DNA of 64,000 nt from contig NC_057010.1 of the NCBI RefSeq assembly GCF_000002595.2, positions 6,315,527 to 6,379,526 on the forward strand, read 5' to 3'. The translations under genes and the position numbers were made by a program. This document shows positions 37,034 through 51,123 of this stretch, one piece after another. This stretch comes from Chlamydomonas reinhardtii. Its lineage: Eukaryota > Chlorophyta > Chlorophyceae > Chlamydomonadales > Chlamydomonadaceae. Numbering within the stretch: position 1 is the stretch's first letter; every line of letters starts with the position of its first letter. Below the pieces are notes generated by a model. It had not been told where the DNA came from. It saw nothing but the letters and a program-made list of their open reading frames with translations, and made no database searches.

Positions 37034-39610
37034 CGGTGTGTGTCACACTGCAAGGGGTGCTCAACCCGCAAGTACACCCCGCTGCCCCCTGCTGTTGCCT
37101 GCCCAACTTTCCCCTGCTCACCCTTGTCTGACGCCCGCGGCAGTGCCGGGTGCCCGGCCGCCTCCACCGCCCGCGCCACGCAGTTGTGTGCGCCGCCCGC
37201 CAGCAGCATCAGGCCACGCAGCTGCTGCAGCCCGCGTGCCAGTCGCGGCAGGCCACACAGAGGAGCGCGCGTCCAGGTGCTGCGGAAGCACCAGCAGGGG
37301 CGTGTGTGTGTGTGTGTATGTGTGTGTGTGTGTGTCCGGTGGGACAGAATCATGGGAGCGAGGGGCGAACGGCAACAGGCGGTATCGCTGTGACAGGTGC
37401 GGCAGCAAGAAGGGTCATGGCTCACCGCAAACGCAGCAACGCGCCTATGCAGCGCCCATGCAGCTCCCAGCCCGCTGCGCCCAGCCCGGCCGCACTCACC
37501 CCGACACCGGCTCCCACAGGTCGGGGTTCACCTCCAGGTGGGGCCGGCGCGCCGACCCCGCGCCCCCTGCCCCACCACTGCCCTCCTGCTGCTCCTCCTC
37601 GTCCTCCTCATCTCCGCCTTGGTCCCCAACACCTTAACGGCATCGGCAAGCGGGACATGAGGGGTGCAGTAGCAGGGAGGAATGCGGGTGGATGCCAAGA
37701 GCCGGGGACCAGAGCACGTACCGCAGGCGGCAGCACCACCCAGCTGCCACACGCAGCTCCCCCTGCTCCCGCCCCCCTCCCCGGCCTCACCTGGCTCCGG
37801 CGTGCCCCCCACCCCCACCAGGCGCACGGGCGGGTGGCGCTCCAGCAGCCGCTCCAGAAGGCTGGGGGTGTGGGGGAACAGGTGTGGGGGAGGAGGTGGT
37901 GTAGGGGAGCGGGAGGTGGGGCTCAGGGCGCGGAGGCAGGCGTAGCCTAAGGAGTGCGGGGACAGGTCGCGGGGGCGGCGGCACAGCTGCTTCCCACTGG
38001 CACCCGGTGCTGGCGGTCTGGTCCGGGGTCCGTTTGGGGGCGCGCCCATGTGCTGAGACCCCTGGACTCAATTCCCACTAACCGTATCACGACAACCCGA
38101 AAACCCAGTACATATTCAGTTGTTACGCGCTTTTGTGTCCCCCGTGGATGGCTGCCCCCGCCCGCCGCCCCACCTGAGCGCCCTGGCGGACAGATGTGTG
38201 CGGTGCGCCTCGGCGTTGAGCACCAGGTGCATCAGGGCCTCCTGCACGTGCCTGGGGGGCAGGGGGGGAGTGTGTGTGTGTGTTGAGGGGTGGGGGAGCC
38301 AGAGCGGAGGGGGTCAGGGGCGGCTGACAGGGCGGTCAGGCGGGCGTGGTGCACCGCGGGCCGGCAGATGCAGGTGCGGGTGCGGGTGCAGCTGCGGGAG
38401 GCAGAGGGTCGCGGGCAGCCACCTGCCGAGTCTCCCTACGGGCCTGCGGGCCTCCGGGCCGGCACAAGGACAAACACACCCTCTGCAGTCTGCACCCACT
38501 GCGCCCCCCCCCCCCCGGCGGCACCCACTTGGGCGCGGCTGTGTCGGGCGGCAGCAGCAGCGGCTCCAGCAGGTCCAGGCAGTGGTGGCCTGCAGGAGGA
38601 GGGGGGGGAGGGGTAGGGAGAAGGATGGGGAGGGAGGGTGGACGGGTAGGTGGGGGGGGAGGGGGGAGGTGGATGCATAGGGGCCGGAGTGATGAGCGTG
38701 GTGGTGGTGGTGGTGGTGGTGGTGGTGGTGGTGGTGATGAGAAGTGGTGACTGGGCCGTGTCTGGTGCCTATGACCCAGTGCCAGCAGGCGGCGTCACTT
38801 TCAAGGTGCAAGCCAGGTCACCGGTCCCCTCGCACATAGCTCACCGTTCTCCTCCCAGACCCTCGCCGCCTCCGCCGCCGCCGCCGCCTCCGCGCCGGCC
38901 AGGGCCTCCTTCACCGCGCCACCGCCCGCGCCGTCGTCGTCGGCCGCCGCACCGCCGCCGCTGTTCCCCGCCCTGCAGACCCAGACCCACACATCACGGC
39001 TTAGTCACGCCTGCTAGTTACCGGTAGCACCTGTGCCTGCAACAAGGGCAGCTGTCCACGCGGCCATGACACCAGGCGTCACTTGAGGCGACACACCGCA
39101 TGACGGTGAGTCGCCCGCGCACCCGCAGTGCCATGGAAGCGCAGTGCCGTGTCCCACACCGCAGCCTCACGGCCCAGGACCCCACCTGCCCCCACCCATA
39201 CAAAACCCCAGTGCCCCACCTGCGCCGTTCACTCCGCCGGGCGCCTGCAGCTGAGGACCCCGTGCCACCGCCGTCCTCCGCATATCGCTCCAGCAGCGGG
39301 CTGGCGTTTGCGTACTTCTCGTAGAGCTGCCACACCGTCTGCAGCGCGGCCTCAGTCAGGACCCGGTGCACCTGCTGCCGGACACCGTCCCCGCCCCGCA
39401 CGGCCTGACGCTTCTGAATCTTTTCATTGCGCTGCGACAGCAACGGGGCAAGGTTCCGGCGACCGTCGGTCAGCTCGCAGACAAGGTTTGGACGTTGAAG
39501 AATTGAGCGCCAACTTCAGCAGTGCTCTTGGCAAAACCGCAGAACAATACCTGCTGCTCCTGGATATTGTTAAAGTTTGTAGCTCGCGTTGATTTTCGCC
39601 GTGTCGACAT
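33950..39610 (-). CDS. Large helical protein of unknown function, 757 aa, 14 exons
   Basis: Minus-strand exons: 39610-39551, 39431-39220, 38972-38845, 38589-38529, 38251-38174, 37861-37791, 37632-37500, 37279-37122, 36701-36490, 36181-35841, 35524-35443, 35150-35077, 34800-34686, 34498-33950. All 13 junction phases agree, giving 758 codons. The start MSTRRKSTRATNFNNIQEQQ is basic. The body is Leu/Ala-rich helices: VRQQVHRVLTEAALQTVWQL, HVQEALMHLVLNAEAHRTHL, RGLQQLRGLMLLAGGAHNCV, QALLSCLPAASCVRLLSYLV, interrupted by acidic or Gly-rich loops. This is the look of an ARM/HEAT-type solenoid, but I cannot name a family. Intron acceptors and donors are ordinary apart from one weak acceptor (gttaag, 37633). 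Confidence 0.85.
34935..34987. repeat. Compound (AT)n(GT)n microsatellite
   Basis: About 13 AT units followed by about 13 GT units, in an intron of the 757-aa gene. Confidence 0.97.
35377..35429. repeat. (CCCT)n tract
   Basis: About 12 CCCT units with one TT interruption, just inside the intron downstream (minus-strand sense) of the exon ending at 35443. Confidence 0.9.
38698..38734. repeat. (GGT)n tract
   Basis: About 12 GGT units in an intron of the 757-aa gene. Confidence 0.9.
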
Positions 39611-41959
<2,349 letters not shown>

Positions 41960-44900
41960 CTACTCTGACATCCCGTCCTCCGCCTCCGCCGCCTCCACCG
42001 CCCCACTGCTGACCTCGCCCACGTCATCCCCACCCCCCGCACGAGCCACAGCCCGCTGCTGCGGATGCCGCACCGCGCCCCCGACTCCTGCTGCTGCCGC
42101 CGCCGCCACCGAGGGGCCCTCACCGGCACGCCGCACCTTGCCCGCGGCACCACCTGCTGCGCGGCCGCCCGCCCCGCCGCCGCCACCGCCTGCACCGCTA
42201 GTCTGAGCCTCGTCGGCCTCAGCGCCACCCTGGGTGCCCTCAGCGCCGGTCGCGGCCGCGCCGCCAGCCGTGATGCCACCTCGTGCCCCCTGCTGCTGCT
42301 GTCGCTGCTGCTGCTGCTGCTGCGGGCGCTGCTGTGCCTGCTGTGCCTCTGGGCGCCGTCCGCCACTGGCCGCCGAGGCCGCCCCGCCGCCCGCCTCACT
42401 GGCCTCGCCGTCGTACTTCCGCTCCACCTTGCGAGCCGGCCGCCCCGCGCCACCACCCGCCGCCGACGTGGTCGCGCCGCCGTTGCCGCTGGTGCGGTAG
42501 TGCGGCCCCGCGCCGCCAGTGGCCCGGCTGACGCCCGCCTCGGAGCGCTCCGGCTGCGCGCCCCCTCCGGCCCGGCGGCTGAGGCCGAAGCCCCAGCCGC
42601 TGGCCATGGACTCGGTAGCGCCGGTGTGTGTGCTCATGGTGAGGCGGTTGCTGCCGCGGTTGCTGTGCTGCTGCCGGGGGGGCACCGTCTACAAGGGGAT
42701 GGGGTGGGGTGGGGTGGGGGCAGTCAGCAACACAGCCATATAGGGTGGGGGCAGTCACACCGGACAGGGACAGAAACACGCGGTGTGTGGTGGCGGACCG
42801 CAGGAGACTGCAGCAGCACCATTATGATAAGGCAGAGGCAGGAGCGCCCCCCCCCCACTTTAAAGCCGCACCTTGAATGCGGACGGCTGCAGCATGCGTG
42901 TGGCGGCCAGCAGCACCTCGGGCCTCACGCCGCCGCCCATACCGCCCGGGCCCAGGCCGCCCGCCACACCCGACGCCATGAGTGCTGCCGCGGCCGCCGC
43001 AGTGGCGGGGTCCAGTCCAAGCGCCACAGCCGCCGCCGCAGCCATGGCCGCCTGGTTGGCGCCAGCTAGCGCAGCCGCGCCCTGGCCCGGGGCGGCTCCC
43101 GGAGGAGCCCCGCCGGCGGCAGCAGCAGCTGCTGCAACGGCCGCTGCCTGCTGCTGCTGTTGCTGCTGTTGCTGCTGCATCATGTACTTCTCGCGCTTCT
43201 TGAGGGGCGGCAAGGGGGGCGGCGCACCGCTGCCCGAGCCCTCGCCGCTGCCGGCAGCCCTGCGGACACGGTGAGCGCCAGGACCACACACTGTTAGCCC
43301 AGGAAGGCGAGAGCAGTAAACAGCCGGGCAGGTTGCAGCCCCATACCTGGTGCCCTGCCCCGTACCTGCCTCCCAAAGCTGCCTCCCCCATGCAGTCATG
43401 CCTCCCCGATGCACCCCGCACCACACCACACCCACCTGGGCGCAGGCACCAGCGACTGCACCAGCTGCATGTGCGCCGCCAGCGCGTCACCGGGCTGCAG
43501 GCCCGCCGTCGCCGCCGCCGCCGCCGCCTCGTCGTCGTCGTCCTCTTCGTCGTCCTCCACCACTGCCGGCGTGTTGCCCAGGGCCTGCGCGGCAGTAGCG
43601 GTCAGGGCGGTGTCGCGGTGTGCGCAGGGTTGTCGGAGCCGCACAGCGTGCACGGGCCACAACAACGCACCAACAGGCCACGCCAGTCGTCTACACCCTT
43701 CCTCCCTGCCCTGGACCTGGGACCTGCCCGTCCAGGCCCGTGTGCAGGTGGGGCCCGCAACAGGTCCTCCCCGCACCTCACGCATCCACATCCGCCCTTT
43801 CCAACCCCACCCTTGCACACCTGTGGGTCCACCAGCCCCAGCTCGCCGAAGGCCGTGTTGGGGTCCTGCCACCACTTGGTGGGGCCCACAGCCGGCACCG
43901 GCACTGCAGCAGAAGGCGGCGCCGCTGGAGCCCCTGCCACACCCGGAGCCCCTGTCTGCAGCTCCTGCTGCCCCTGCGCCTCCAGCCCCTCCGGCTGGGA
44001 AGCGCTGGGCGCCTGGTCCTGCGGGGCCCCCGCCTGCATTTCCGACGCGGGCCTCGGCTGGTGCGGCTGGCCCTGTCTTGCAGCCGCAACCCAACCCACA
44101 TCGGCGCTGGGGCCGCCGCGTGCCGCCGAGGGCGCCGCCTCAGCCTCCTCAGCGCCCTGCCGCTGCTGCGGCTGCGACTGACGCTCAGGCGGCTGCTGGA
44201 GCGCGCCGGTACCTGTGACCGCCGCGGCACTGCCGCCGCCACCGCCCACGACCCGCTCCGTACTTGCAATGCGCTGCAGTGAGCCCGGCCGACTGCCCAA
44301 GCCTTGGCTGGGCGCCTGTGCCTGTGCCTGTCGGCTACCGACAGCTCCAGCGGCAGGCCCCGCAGCCCCAGCCGCCTCTGCCGCTGCTGCTGGTGTGGCC
44401 GCTGCAGGCTGGGCGGCAGCGGGCTGGGCTCCGGCTCCGGCTCCGGCCACATGGCGGGCAAACCAGGCCTCATGTGGGTCGATGGATGCGACTGGGCGGG
44501 GCACTGGGATAGCGGGGGCGGGCACTCCGGGCGGTCGCAGCACTGGGGGCACCTGTGATGAGTGCGGGGCGGCGGCACTGAGGCTGAGAGACTGAGCAAG
44601 GTTTCGCATACGGCACTGCAACAGCAGGTTCGTACACGGTACTGCAAGAGCAGGTTCGGTTCAACGTGGTGCATGGGGTTCCACACATCAAGCTCGAGGC
44701 ACAGCAAAGCGGTCATGCGGGGCGGCGCACGAGGTACGGCACCCGGGGGGCAGGTGCCCTGCGGAGCAGGTCAACCCCCGTCAGGCCTACCTTGGTCCCA
44801 CCGGCTCCCACTCCCGCCCCCTGGCGGCTGGAGAAGAGCACGGGCAGTGCGGGCGGCAGCACTCCGCCAAAGCCGCCACCAGGAACCGGCGCTGCGGGGG

Positions 44901-47900
44901 TGGGTGCTGGTGCAGCCGCTGACTGCGGCTGCGAGGTCCCAGCCGCATCAAGATGCGGGACTGGGGCCGCGGCTGACGGCCCTGGCTGCGGCATAGGCAG
45001 CGGCGGAGTGCCAACGAGCGGCGGAGGCACCCCTGGCGGCCTCACCAGCGGTTGCGGCTGCTGCGGCTGCTGCAGCGGCCCCCGCGGCCCGCCCGCTGCC
45101 ACGGCCATCGGGGCGCCGCCGGGGGGTGGAGCGCCCGGTGCACCGCCCTGCAGCGGGCCGCGCGCAGGCAGTGCCCCCAGCGGGCCTGCCATGCCGGGCG
45201 GCAGCTGCCCGTGCAGCGGCATGGCCATGTGCATGTGCGGCGGCAGCTGCCCGTGCAGCGGCAGGTGCCCGTGCTGCGGCATCGCGGGTCCGGACCACTG
45301 GGGCGGCAGGTCCATGTGCAGCGGCTGACCGGGCTGCGCCGGGTGCGGCGGGGCGCGGAAGCTGCTGCCGGGGCTGCCGAACGCCCCAGCGCCCGCCGTT
45401 GCTGCCGCCGCCGCCCCCGCAGCACCCATGCCGTGTGGCGGAGGCCCCACGGCGAGCCCGGCTGCGGCTGCGGCTGCGGGCGGCATTCCGCCCAGCAGCG
45501 CGTGCGGCTGCGCCAGCCCAGGCCCCGCGGGCAGTGCGTGCGGGGGCAGTCCGAAGGCGGCTGCGGGGGAGGGTGGGTGCATGTGCGGGTGCATACTGGG
45601 CGGCGGCATAAGGAGAGCTGACGCCTGTGGCCGCTGCGGCATGCCGTGTGGAGGAAAGGGCGGCAGCACCTGGTGCGGACTGGGCACCGCCGCCGCGGCC
45701 CCGTCGGGCAGGCCGAGCCGTGTCGCAGGCTGGGCCGCGTGAGGCGAGGGGGGCGCCTGCAGGCCAACACACGAGGGCGTAAGGACGCAGCAAAAGGCCT
45801 GCCGAGACGCACAGCTCCTGCATTTACACGAGCGATTCAGCTACCTATTGAACTTTTCATAACCACTCACCGCTGTGGGCTGTTGCCGGAAGGGGCCCGC
45901 CTGGCCAACTGCCGCTGGAATGCCTCCATTCGGGCCTCCTGCCACACTGCCGCCGCCACTACCGCCGTTGTTCCGCTGCTTCTCTGCCGCCGCAGCCGCC
46001 GCACGTGCAGTCGCCTGAGCCACCACCTTCTGTACCACCGTGGGCTGCTCGCTGTCCGCCGGCCCCTCGTCGCCGTCCATCAGTGTGTACAGCTTGGAGG
46101 CGGCGGGTCGGACCACCGCGTTGCCGCCGCCACCCAGCCCGCCGCCGCCACCCACCATGGTGGCTGCGGGCCGCGGTGCGGGAGGCGGCGGCACTGCCGG
46201 CCGCACCAGCTGCTCGGGCGGCACAGAGCGCAGCACCTGCAGCGGCGAGGGGTGAGAGCGCATTGACTCCGACCAGTGGCACTGCATTGCATGTCTGCAT
46301 GTGTGCCTGCCGGAGCAACCACCTAGTGCCACCCGGAGCCACCTGGGCAGGACATGGGCCGAACCCGCCACGCACAAGCACAGGAAGCCCACGCCCCACG
46401 ACTACACGTACACGCCATGCCACATCCCGCCCCGCCTGCCTCGCTCACCCTCTCTCTCAGCCCCCGCGGCAGGTTGAAGAGCAGCTGCATGTCGCCCAGC
46501 AGCCGCACACGCAGCTCCTCGCGGCTCAGAGGCGGGGCGGCGGGAGGCGGCGGGGCTGCGGGCGCCGAGCGCTGCGCCCCGTGATGTGGCTGCGAGGACG
46601 TGCCGGCGCCGCCGCCGTACCCGCCGGCTGCCTCCACTGCGGCGGACGCCACCACGGAGCCCGCCTGGGCCTCGTGGGCGGTGGTGGCGCTGGTAAGCTG
46701 GTAGCCCGCCTCCGCCGCACCCGCCACCGACGCCAGGCCCGGCCGCTGCCGCTGGTGCTGCTGCTCGCCGGCCGCCACACCGCCGCCCTCCTGGCTCTCG
46801 GGCGTGGCCGTGCCCAAGCCCATGTGCGGCTGCGGCGTCAGGGGCCGCTGCTGCTGCTGCTGCTGCTGCTGCTGACCGGGGGCCGGGGGCGGCGGCAGGC
46901 GCAGAATGGGTCCGGCGGGTCCGGCCCCCGCAAAGCCGGCCTCCATGCAGGCGGCCTGCAGTCCCGCCGGGTCCACCACAAGCATCTCCGACCAGATGAC
47001 CTGCACGGGCGGGCGAGGGGAGCGTGTGTGTTTATGTGTTGAGAGGGTAGCCTGGCATATGAGCGCCGAGCGCTTGACGTGACTTGGGCACACAAGCGAA
47101 GGCCCTCGTGGAACAGCGCGCGGGTCCAACGGTGCGCAGCACCACTACCTGTGCCAGGCCCGGCCCTTCCCTTCTCCCGTTCTGCCCCCTCTCTCCCTGC
47201 CGGCTGCCGCCCCATGCCTCACCTGTTGCACCCGCGCTATCTTGTGCAGCTCGCCCAGCTGCATCACGAACACCGACTGCTGCCGCATCAGGGTGGCGCG
47301 CACAGCGCCGTACAGCGGGTCGCCCAGCAGGTCGCGCAGCGCGGGGCCGCCCGCAGGGGCCGGGGGGCCCGGCGGCGGCGGCGGCAGCGGGCCGCCAGGA
47401 CCCACCGGCCCCGCACCCGGCGGGAATGCAGGCGGTGGCGGCATCATCATATGCCCGCCGGGGGGTGGCGGCGAGAACATGGGCTGCTGGTGCTGCTGGT
47501 GCTGGAGCTGGTGCGGCTGGAACTGGGGAGGCAACTGCGCCTGCTCGCCCCACGGCTGCGGTGGAGCGGCCCGCAGGCTGAGGCCAGCCGCAGCAGCTGT
47601 CACAGCGGCCGCCGCTGCCGCTGTGGTCCCGTCATTGCCCCTTGTCGGGAAAGCAACCCCGCCGCTCCCGTCTCTACTTCCACCTCCTGCCCTGGCAACG
47701 CCGTCGTCTGCACCTGCCGCGCCGACAGCCGCCTCTGACGCCGGCAGTGGACTGGCGCCCATGCGGCCGCCCTCCCCCTCCCCCTCCCGGAAGCCGCGGC
47801 CGCCTGCCTGCATGCCGGCTGGCCCTCCCTGGTGCTGCTGCCTCTGGGAGGCCGCGCCGCGCTGCTGCGACTGCGACTGCGACTGCGAGCTGCTGGAGGT

Positions 47901-49897
47901 GAGCGGCGTGTCACTGCACTCCGTCTCCGACTGGCCCTCGCCCTCGCCCTCCGCCTCCGCCATATCCGTGTCCGGCTCCCCGCGGCGCCCCGCCTCCCTT
48001 CCATAGCCGCGCACCTCGCCGCGGCCACCGCCCGCTGATCCAGCACTGCCCCGGCCCGCCTGCTGCGCCTGCGTCTGTGCCTGTGCCGCGGTGGGCGCCT
48101 GCGTCTGCTGCCAGCGCATGTCCACCTGCATCGCGTCAGAGCCGGCAGCTGCGCCGCCGTTCGACCCCCCCTCAGCCAGCTGCACGTCCCGCATGCCACT
48201 GCTCGCATTCTCACGACTGCCGCTGCCGGCGTCCGACGTGCCAGAGCGGCCCGCGCGCTGCCTCTGCTGCTGGCGTGCGTCCTCAGCCCTGGCCGCACGT
48301 GCCGCCGCGACCTCGTCCGAGAGGCTGCGCCGCTGTGCCGGCGCCCCCAGTGTGGTGGAGCCGCCGCTGCCGTTGCCGTCCGCGCCGGTCACGCCGCCGC
48401 CGCCGCCACTGGCCAGGCCGCCGGAGGTCTCGCTACCATCCAGCGGTCCCCCCGGTGTGGCCCCGGCGGCTACGGCCGCGGCCTCCAGCGCCTTGGCACA
48501 GTGCGGAGGTCCCACCTCCTCCTCCTCCTCCCAGTCGTCACGCCGCCGCTTGTAGCCGTCAGCCCTCACGCCGGCGGCGCCGGCTGGATGAGCTGGGCCG
48601 GCAAGCCTGCGGCCCCCACTTGGAGGGGACCCGGTACCGCCGCCCCCCAAGGACTTGTCGTATTGGCGCGGGCTGGCCGCCTCCGTCGTGCCTCCGGCGC
48701 CCGGTGGGCTGCAGCCCGCACTGGTGGCGCCGCTGCTGGCCTCCGTGCTGCCCTCGGTGACGGTGCTGTAGGACTCACCCGACGTCTGCTGCACCTGCGG
48801 CGCCTGCAGCTGGCGAGACGGCTGTGGCAGCGGCTGCCTCTGCTGCTGAGGTGACGGGGGCCCATGGCGATCGCCACTCCCTGACCCGTTGCGATAATGA
48901 TCGCCCGCGGCAGCAGCGGCAGCAGCAGCAGCAGTAGCCATGTCGCCTACCTGCCTACTGCTTTCGGGCTTGACTGCAGGCGCCTGTGCAGCCGGCGCAG
49001 ACCTGGCCATGCCGCCTTCGGCCTGCGGGGGTGGCAGCTGCAGCGACGGAGAGCCCCCTGCTGCCACTGCAACGGGGCGCCTCACGAGTGATGGCTGCGG
49101 CAGTGCATACTGTAGGGGCTGTTGCAGTGGCGGCTTGTGTCCCGACAGCGCTGGTTGCTGCTGCTGCTGCTGCATGCCGGCACCCAGCATGGCGCCATTG
49201 AGGAAGGCGCTGGCGGCGGCAGGCGGCAGGCCGGGCAGCAGGGCCTGCTGCTGCAGCTGCTGCAACTGCTGCAGCTGCCACTGCTGCAATAGCGCCACAG
49301 CGCTGTCCCCACCGCCTGCCGCACTGCCGCCGCCTGGACCCAGTGCCATGTGCCCCGGCGGCCGCCCGCCTCCGTACGGCACCGGTAGCGGCACCTGAAG
49401 GCCGCCCACGCCCGGCACGGGGCCGCCGGGGCCACCGAAGAAGGGCGGGCCCGCGGCGCCTGGCTGCGGCATCCCAGGTCGGCCGGTGCTGGCTAGCAAT
49501 GGTGCCGCCGCCAGCGGTAGCTGCCCAGGCCCCATAGGCCGCATGCCCCCTGACGGCACGCCGTGCACGCCGGGCGGCGCGAGGCCTGGCACGGGTCCCG
49601 CCACACCGCCCGCCGCCATGAGGCTGCTGAGCGCCATGAGCGCCCCCGAGGCCGCGGCCGCCTGCTGCGGCGCCTGCACCAGGCCCGGCAGCTGCGGGTA
49701 GCGGCCGGGCATTTGCGGGAATGACGGTGGCAGAAGCTGCATCTGCCCGCCCGGCCCCAGTGACAGCGAGTTCTGCGAGGTCTGTGACGTCCCTGCCGCC
49801 GCCGCCTGAAGCTGGCGGTGCAGCTGCAGGTGCTGCAGCACTGGGGAGATGCACGGCGCCACACCGCCGCCACCCTGGCCAGCAGCCAACTGCAGCC

Positions 49898-49932
<35 letters not shown>

Positions 49933-50255
49933 AGTTGTTGCTGTAGCTGCTGTGTCTGCTGCAGTAGGTACTGCTGGAGTGCCTGTTGGTGCTGCTGCGC
50001 CGCCGGCGCTGCCAGCGGCAGCTGCGGCTGCGGCCCTGACAGCATGGCGCCGGAGCTTTGCAGCTGCCCCAGCATGGCTGCAGCCGCGGCGGTTGCACCC
50101 GCTAGGCCCGGGGCGAAGACCTGCGGAGCACCCGCTGACTGCCCCAGGTGCGGTCCTGAGCCGGCAGGGAGCCCGCCTTGCGGCTGCTTGGGTACCGCGA
50201 GCTGCGACTTGCCCACTGCGCCTGAGCCAGCAGGCATCTGATTATCTGGTCCCAT
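41960..50255 (-). CDS. Very large Gln/Pro/Ala-rich protein with ELF3 (EEC)-like motif, 2304 aa
   Basis: Minus-strand exons: 50255-47223, 47000-46449, 46236-45871, 45756-44791, 44552-43821, 43584-43436, 43259-42872, 42688-41960. Phases agree throughout (2305 codons). Most of the chain is disordered, with poly-Gln, poly-Ala, Gly/Pro and acidic runs. One short segment across exons 1/2 (about residues 994-1025) stands out: SVFVMQLGELHKIARVQQ, then VIWSEMLVVDP. It matches the core of the plant ELF3 family, in which VFxxQxxELHxLxKVQxxI is the consensus, and the poly-Gln context is also ELF3-like. ELF3 is the scaffold of the evening complex with LUX and ELF4. Other conserved-looking islands are SIDPHEAWFARHVAG, KWWQDPNTAFGELGLVDP and LPPLKKREKYM. 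The gene model is solid; the ELF3 link is an inference from one motif. Repeat copy A lies about 300 bases upstream of the start. Confidence 0.8.
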
Positions 50256-51123
50256 GTACTTCAAGCCAATCCAGCTCAGTTTCGCAGTCCCGGAGCCACA
50301 ACTGGCGTCAGAGAAGCCCGGGTCATCTGCAGGCTTCCCGCGCCTCTGCGCGTATGTCCCTTAATTTTGTAGATAGTTGAACCTCTTGAAAAAGACTTAT
50401 TCTTTAATCAAGAAGCCGCGCCAAGGAGCGTCGAGCCCGCAGGAGCTGACCGGACAACAATTTGTGCGGGCAATTTTGGGCACGGTTCAAGCCACTCCTA
50501 GCGCTGTGGCTACACCAGTGTTCAAGGAGCTACCAGAAGGCTGCACTGCAGACTGCGGCGCCTCAGAACGGCCGCGACAGGCGAAAAGACACACAACGAA
50601 AGCGACCCCCACTACCTAGCGAAAGGGCGATCTGCAATAAGTGCATGGTATCATCAGGAAGTGAAGGAAGGCTGGGCGGAGTCTGTCCAAATATCTGCTG
50701 GCAACCCGAATCGCAATGGGGTTTTTGGGCATTTCTGCTACGCTCGTCCCATGCGTCAGCTGGCTGCCCCCGCGCAGCCCTAGCAGCTGCTGGTCTGCGC
50801 TCCCCAGTGCCGCAACCAGTCACGTGCCGCATGCTGCATCCTACCTGTGCTGGGCGCGTGGCCACGTGCGTGTGCCTCGGGCTGGGGTTGACTGGTTGAG
50901 GGCAACTTCGCCCACCCAGGATGGGGCCTGCCTATGGCAGAGTCCTGGGCGTGGGTGCGGGACTGCGGGTGATGTGTGGACATGGATGTAACTGACGAGG
51001 GCTAGCCGAGACGGTGTTGTCATCGGCTACTCATCGCGGCAAGTACAAACGTGAAACGTTGGTAACACTGTGGGGCGCACGGACCTCTGCAACACGCTGG
51101 CCTGCGACGGCATGGTCAGGCAT
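50256..51123. other. Upstream region of the ELF3-like gene holding repeat copy A
   Basis: Apart from the dispersed repeat (50553-50989) I see only short AT-richer sequence. It is probably the promoter of the minus-strand gene. Confidence 0.55.
50553..50989 (+). repeat. Dispersed repeat, copy A (about 437 bp)
   Basis: Roughly 95% identical by eye to 56257-56707, in the same orientation, from CTGCGGCGCCTCAGAACGG to about GATGTGTGGACATGGATG. It shows no coding capacity, no terminal inverted repeats and no clear target duplication. Its class is unknown; it may be a non-autonomous element or a segmental copy. Confidence 0.9.

Noticed and set aside
47600-49854. Long open frames on the other strand and in other frames within the first ELF3-like exon
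   Set aside because: They are a by-product of GC-rich, Gln/Ala/Pro-rich coding sequence. Only the minus-strand 3-kb frame has consistent splice junctions to further exons.
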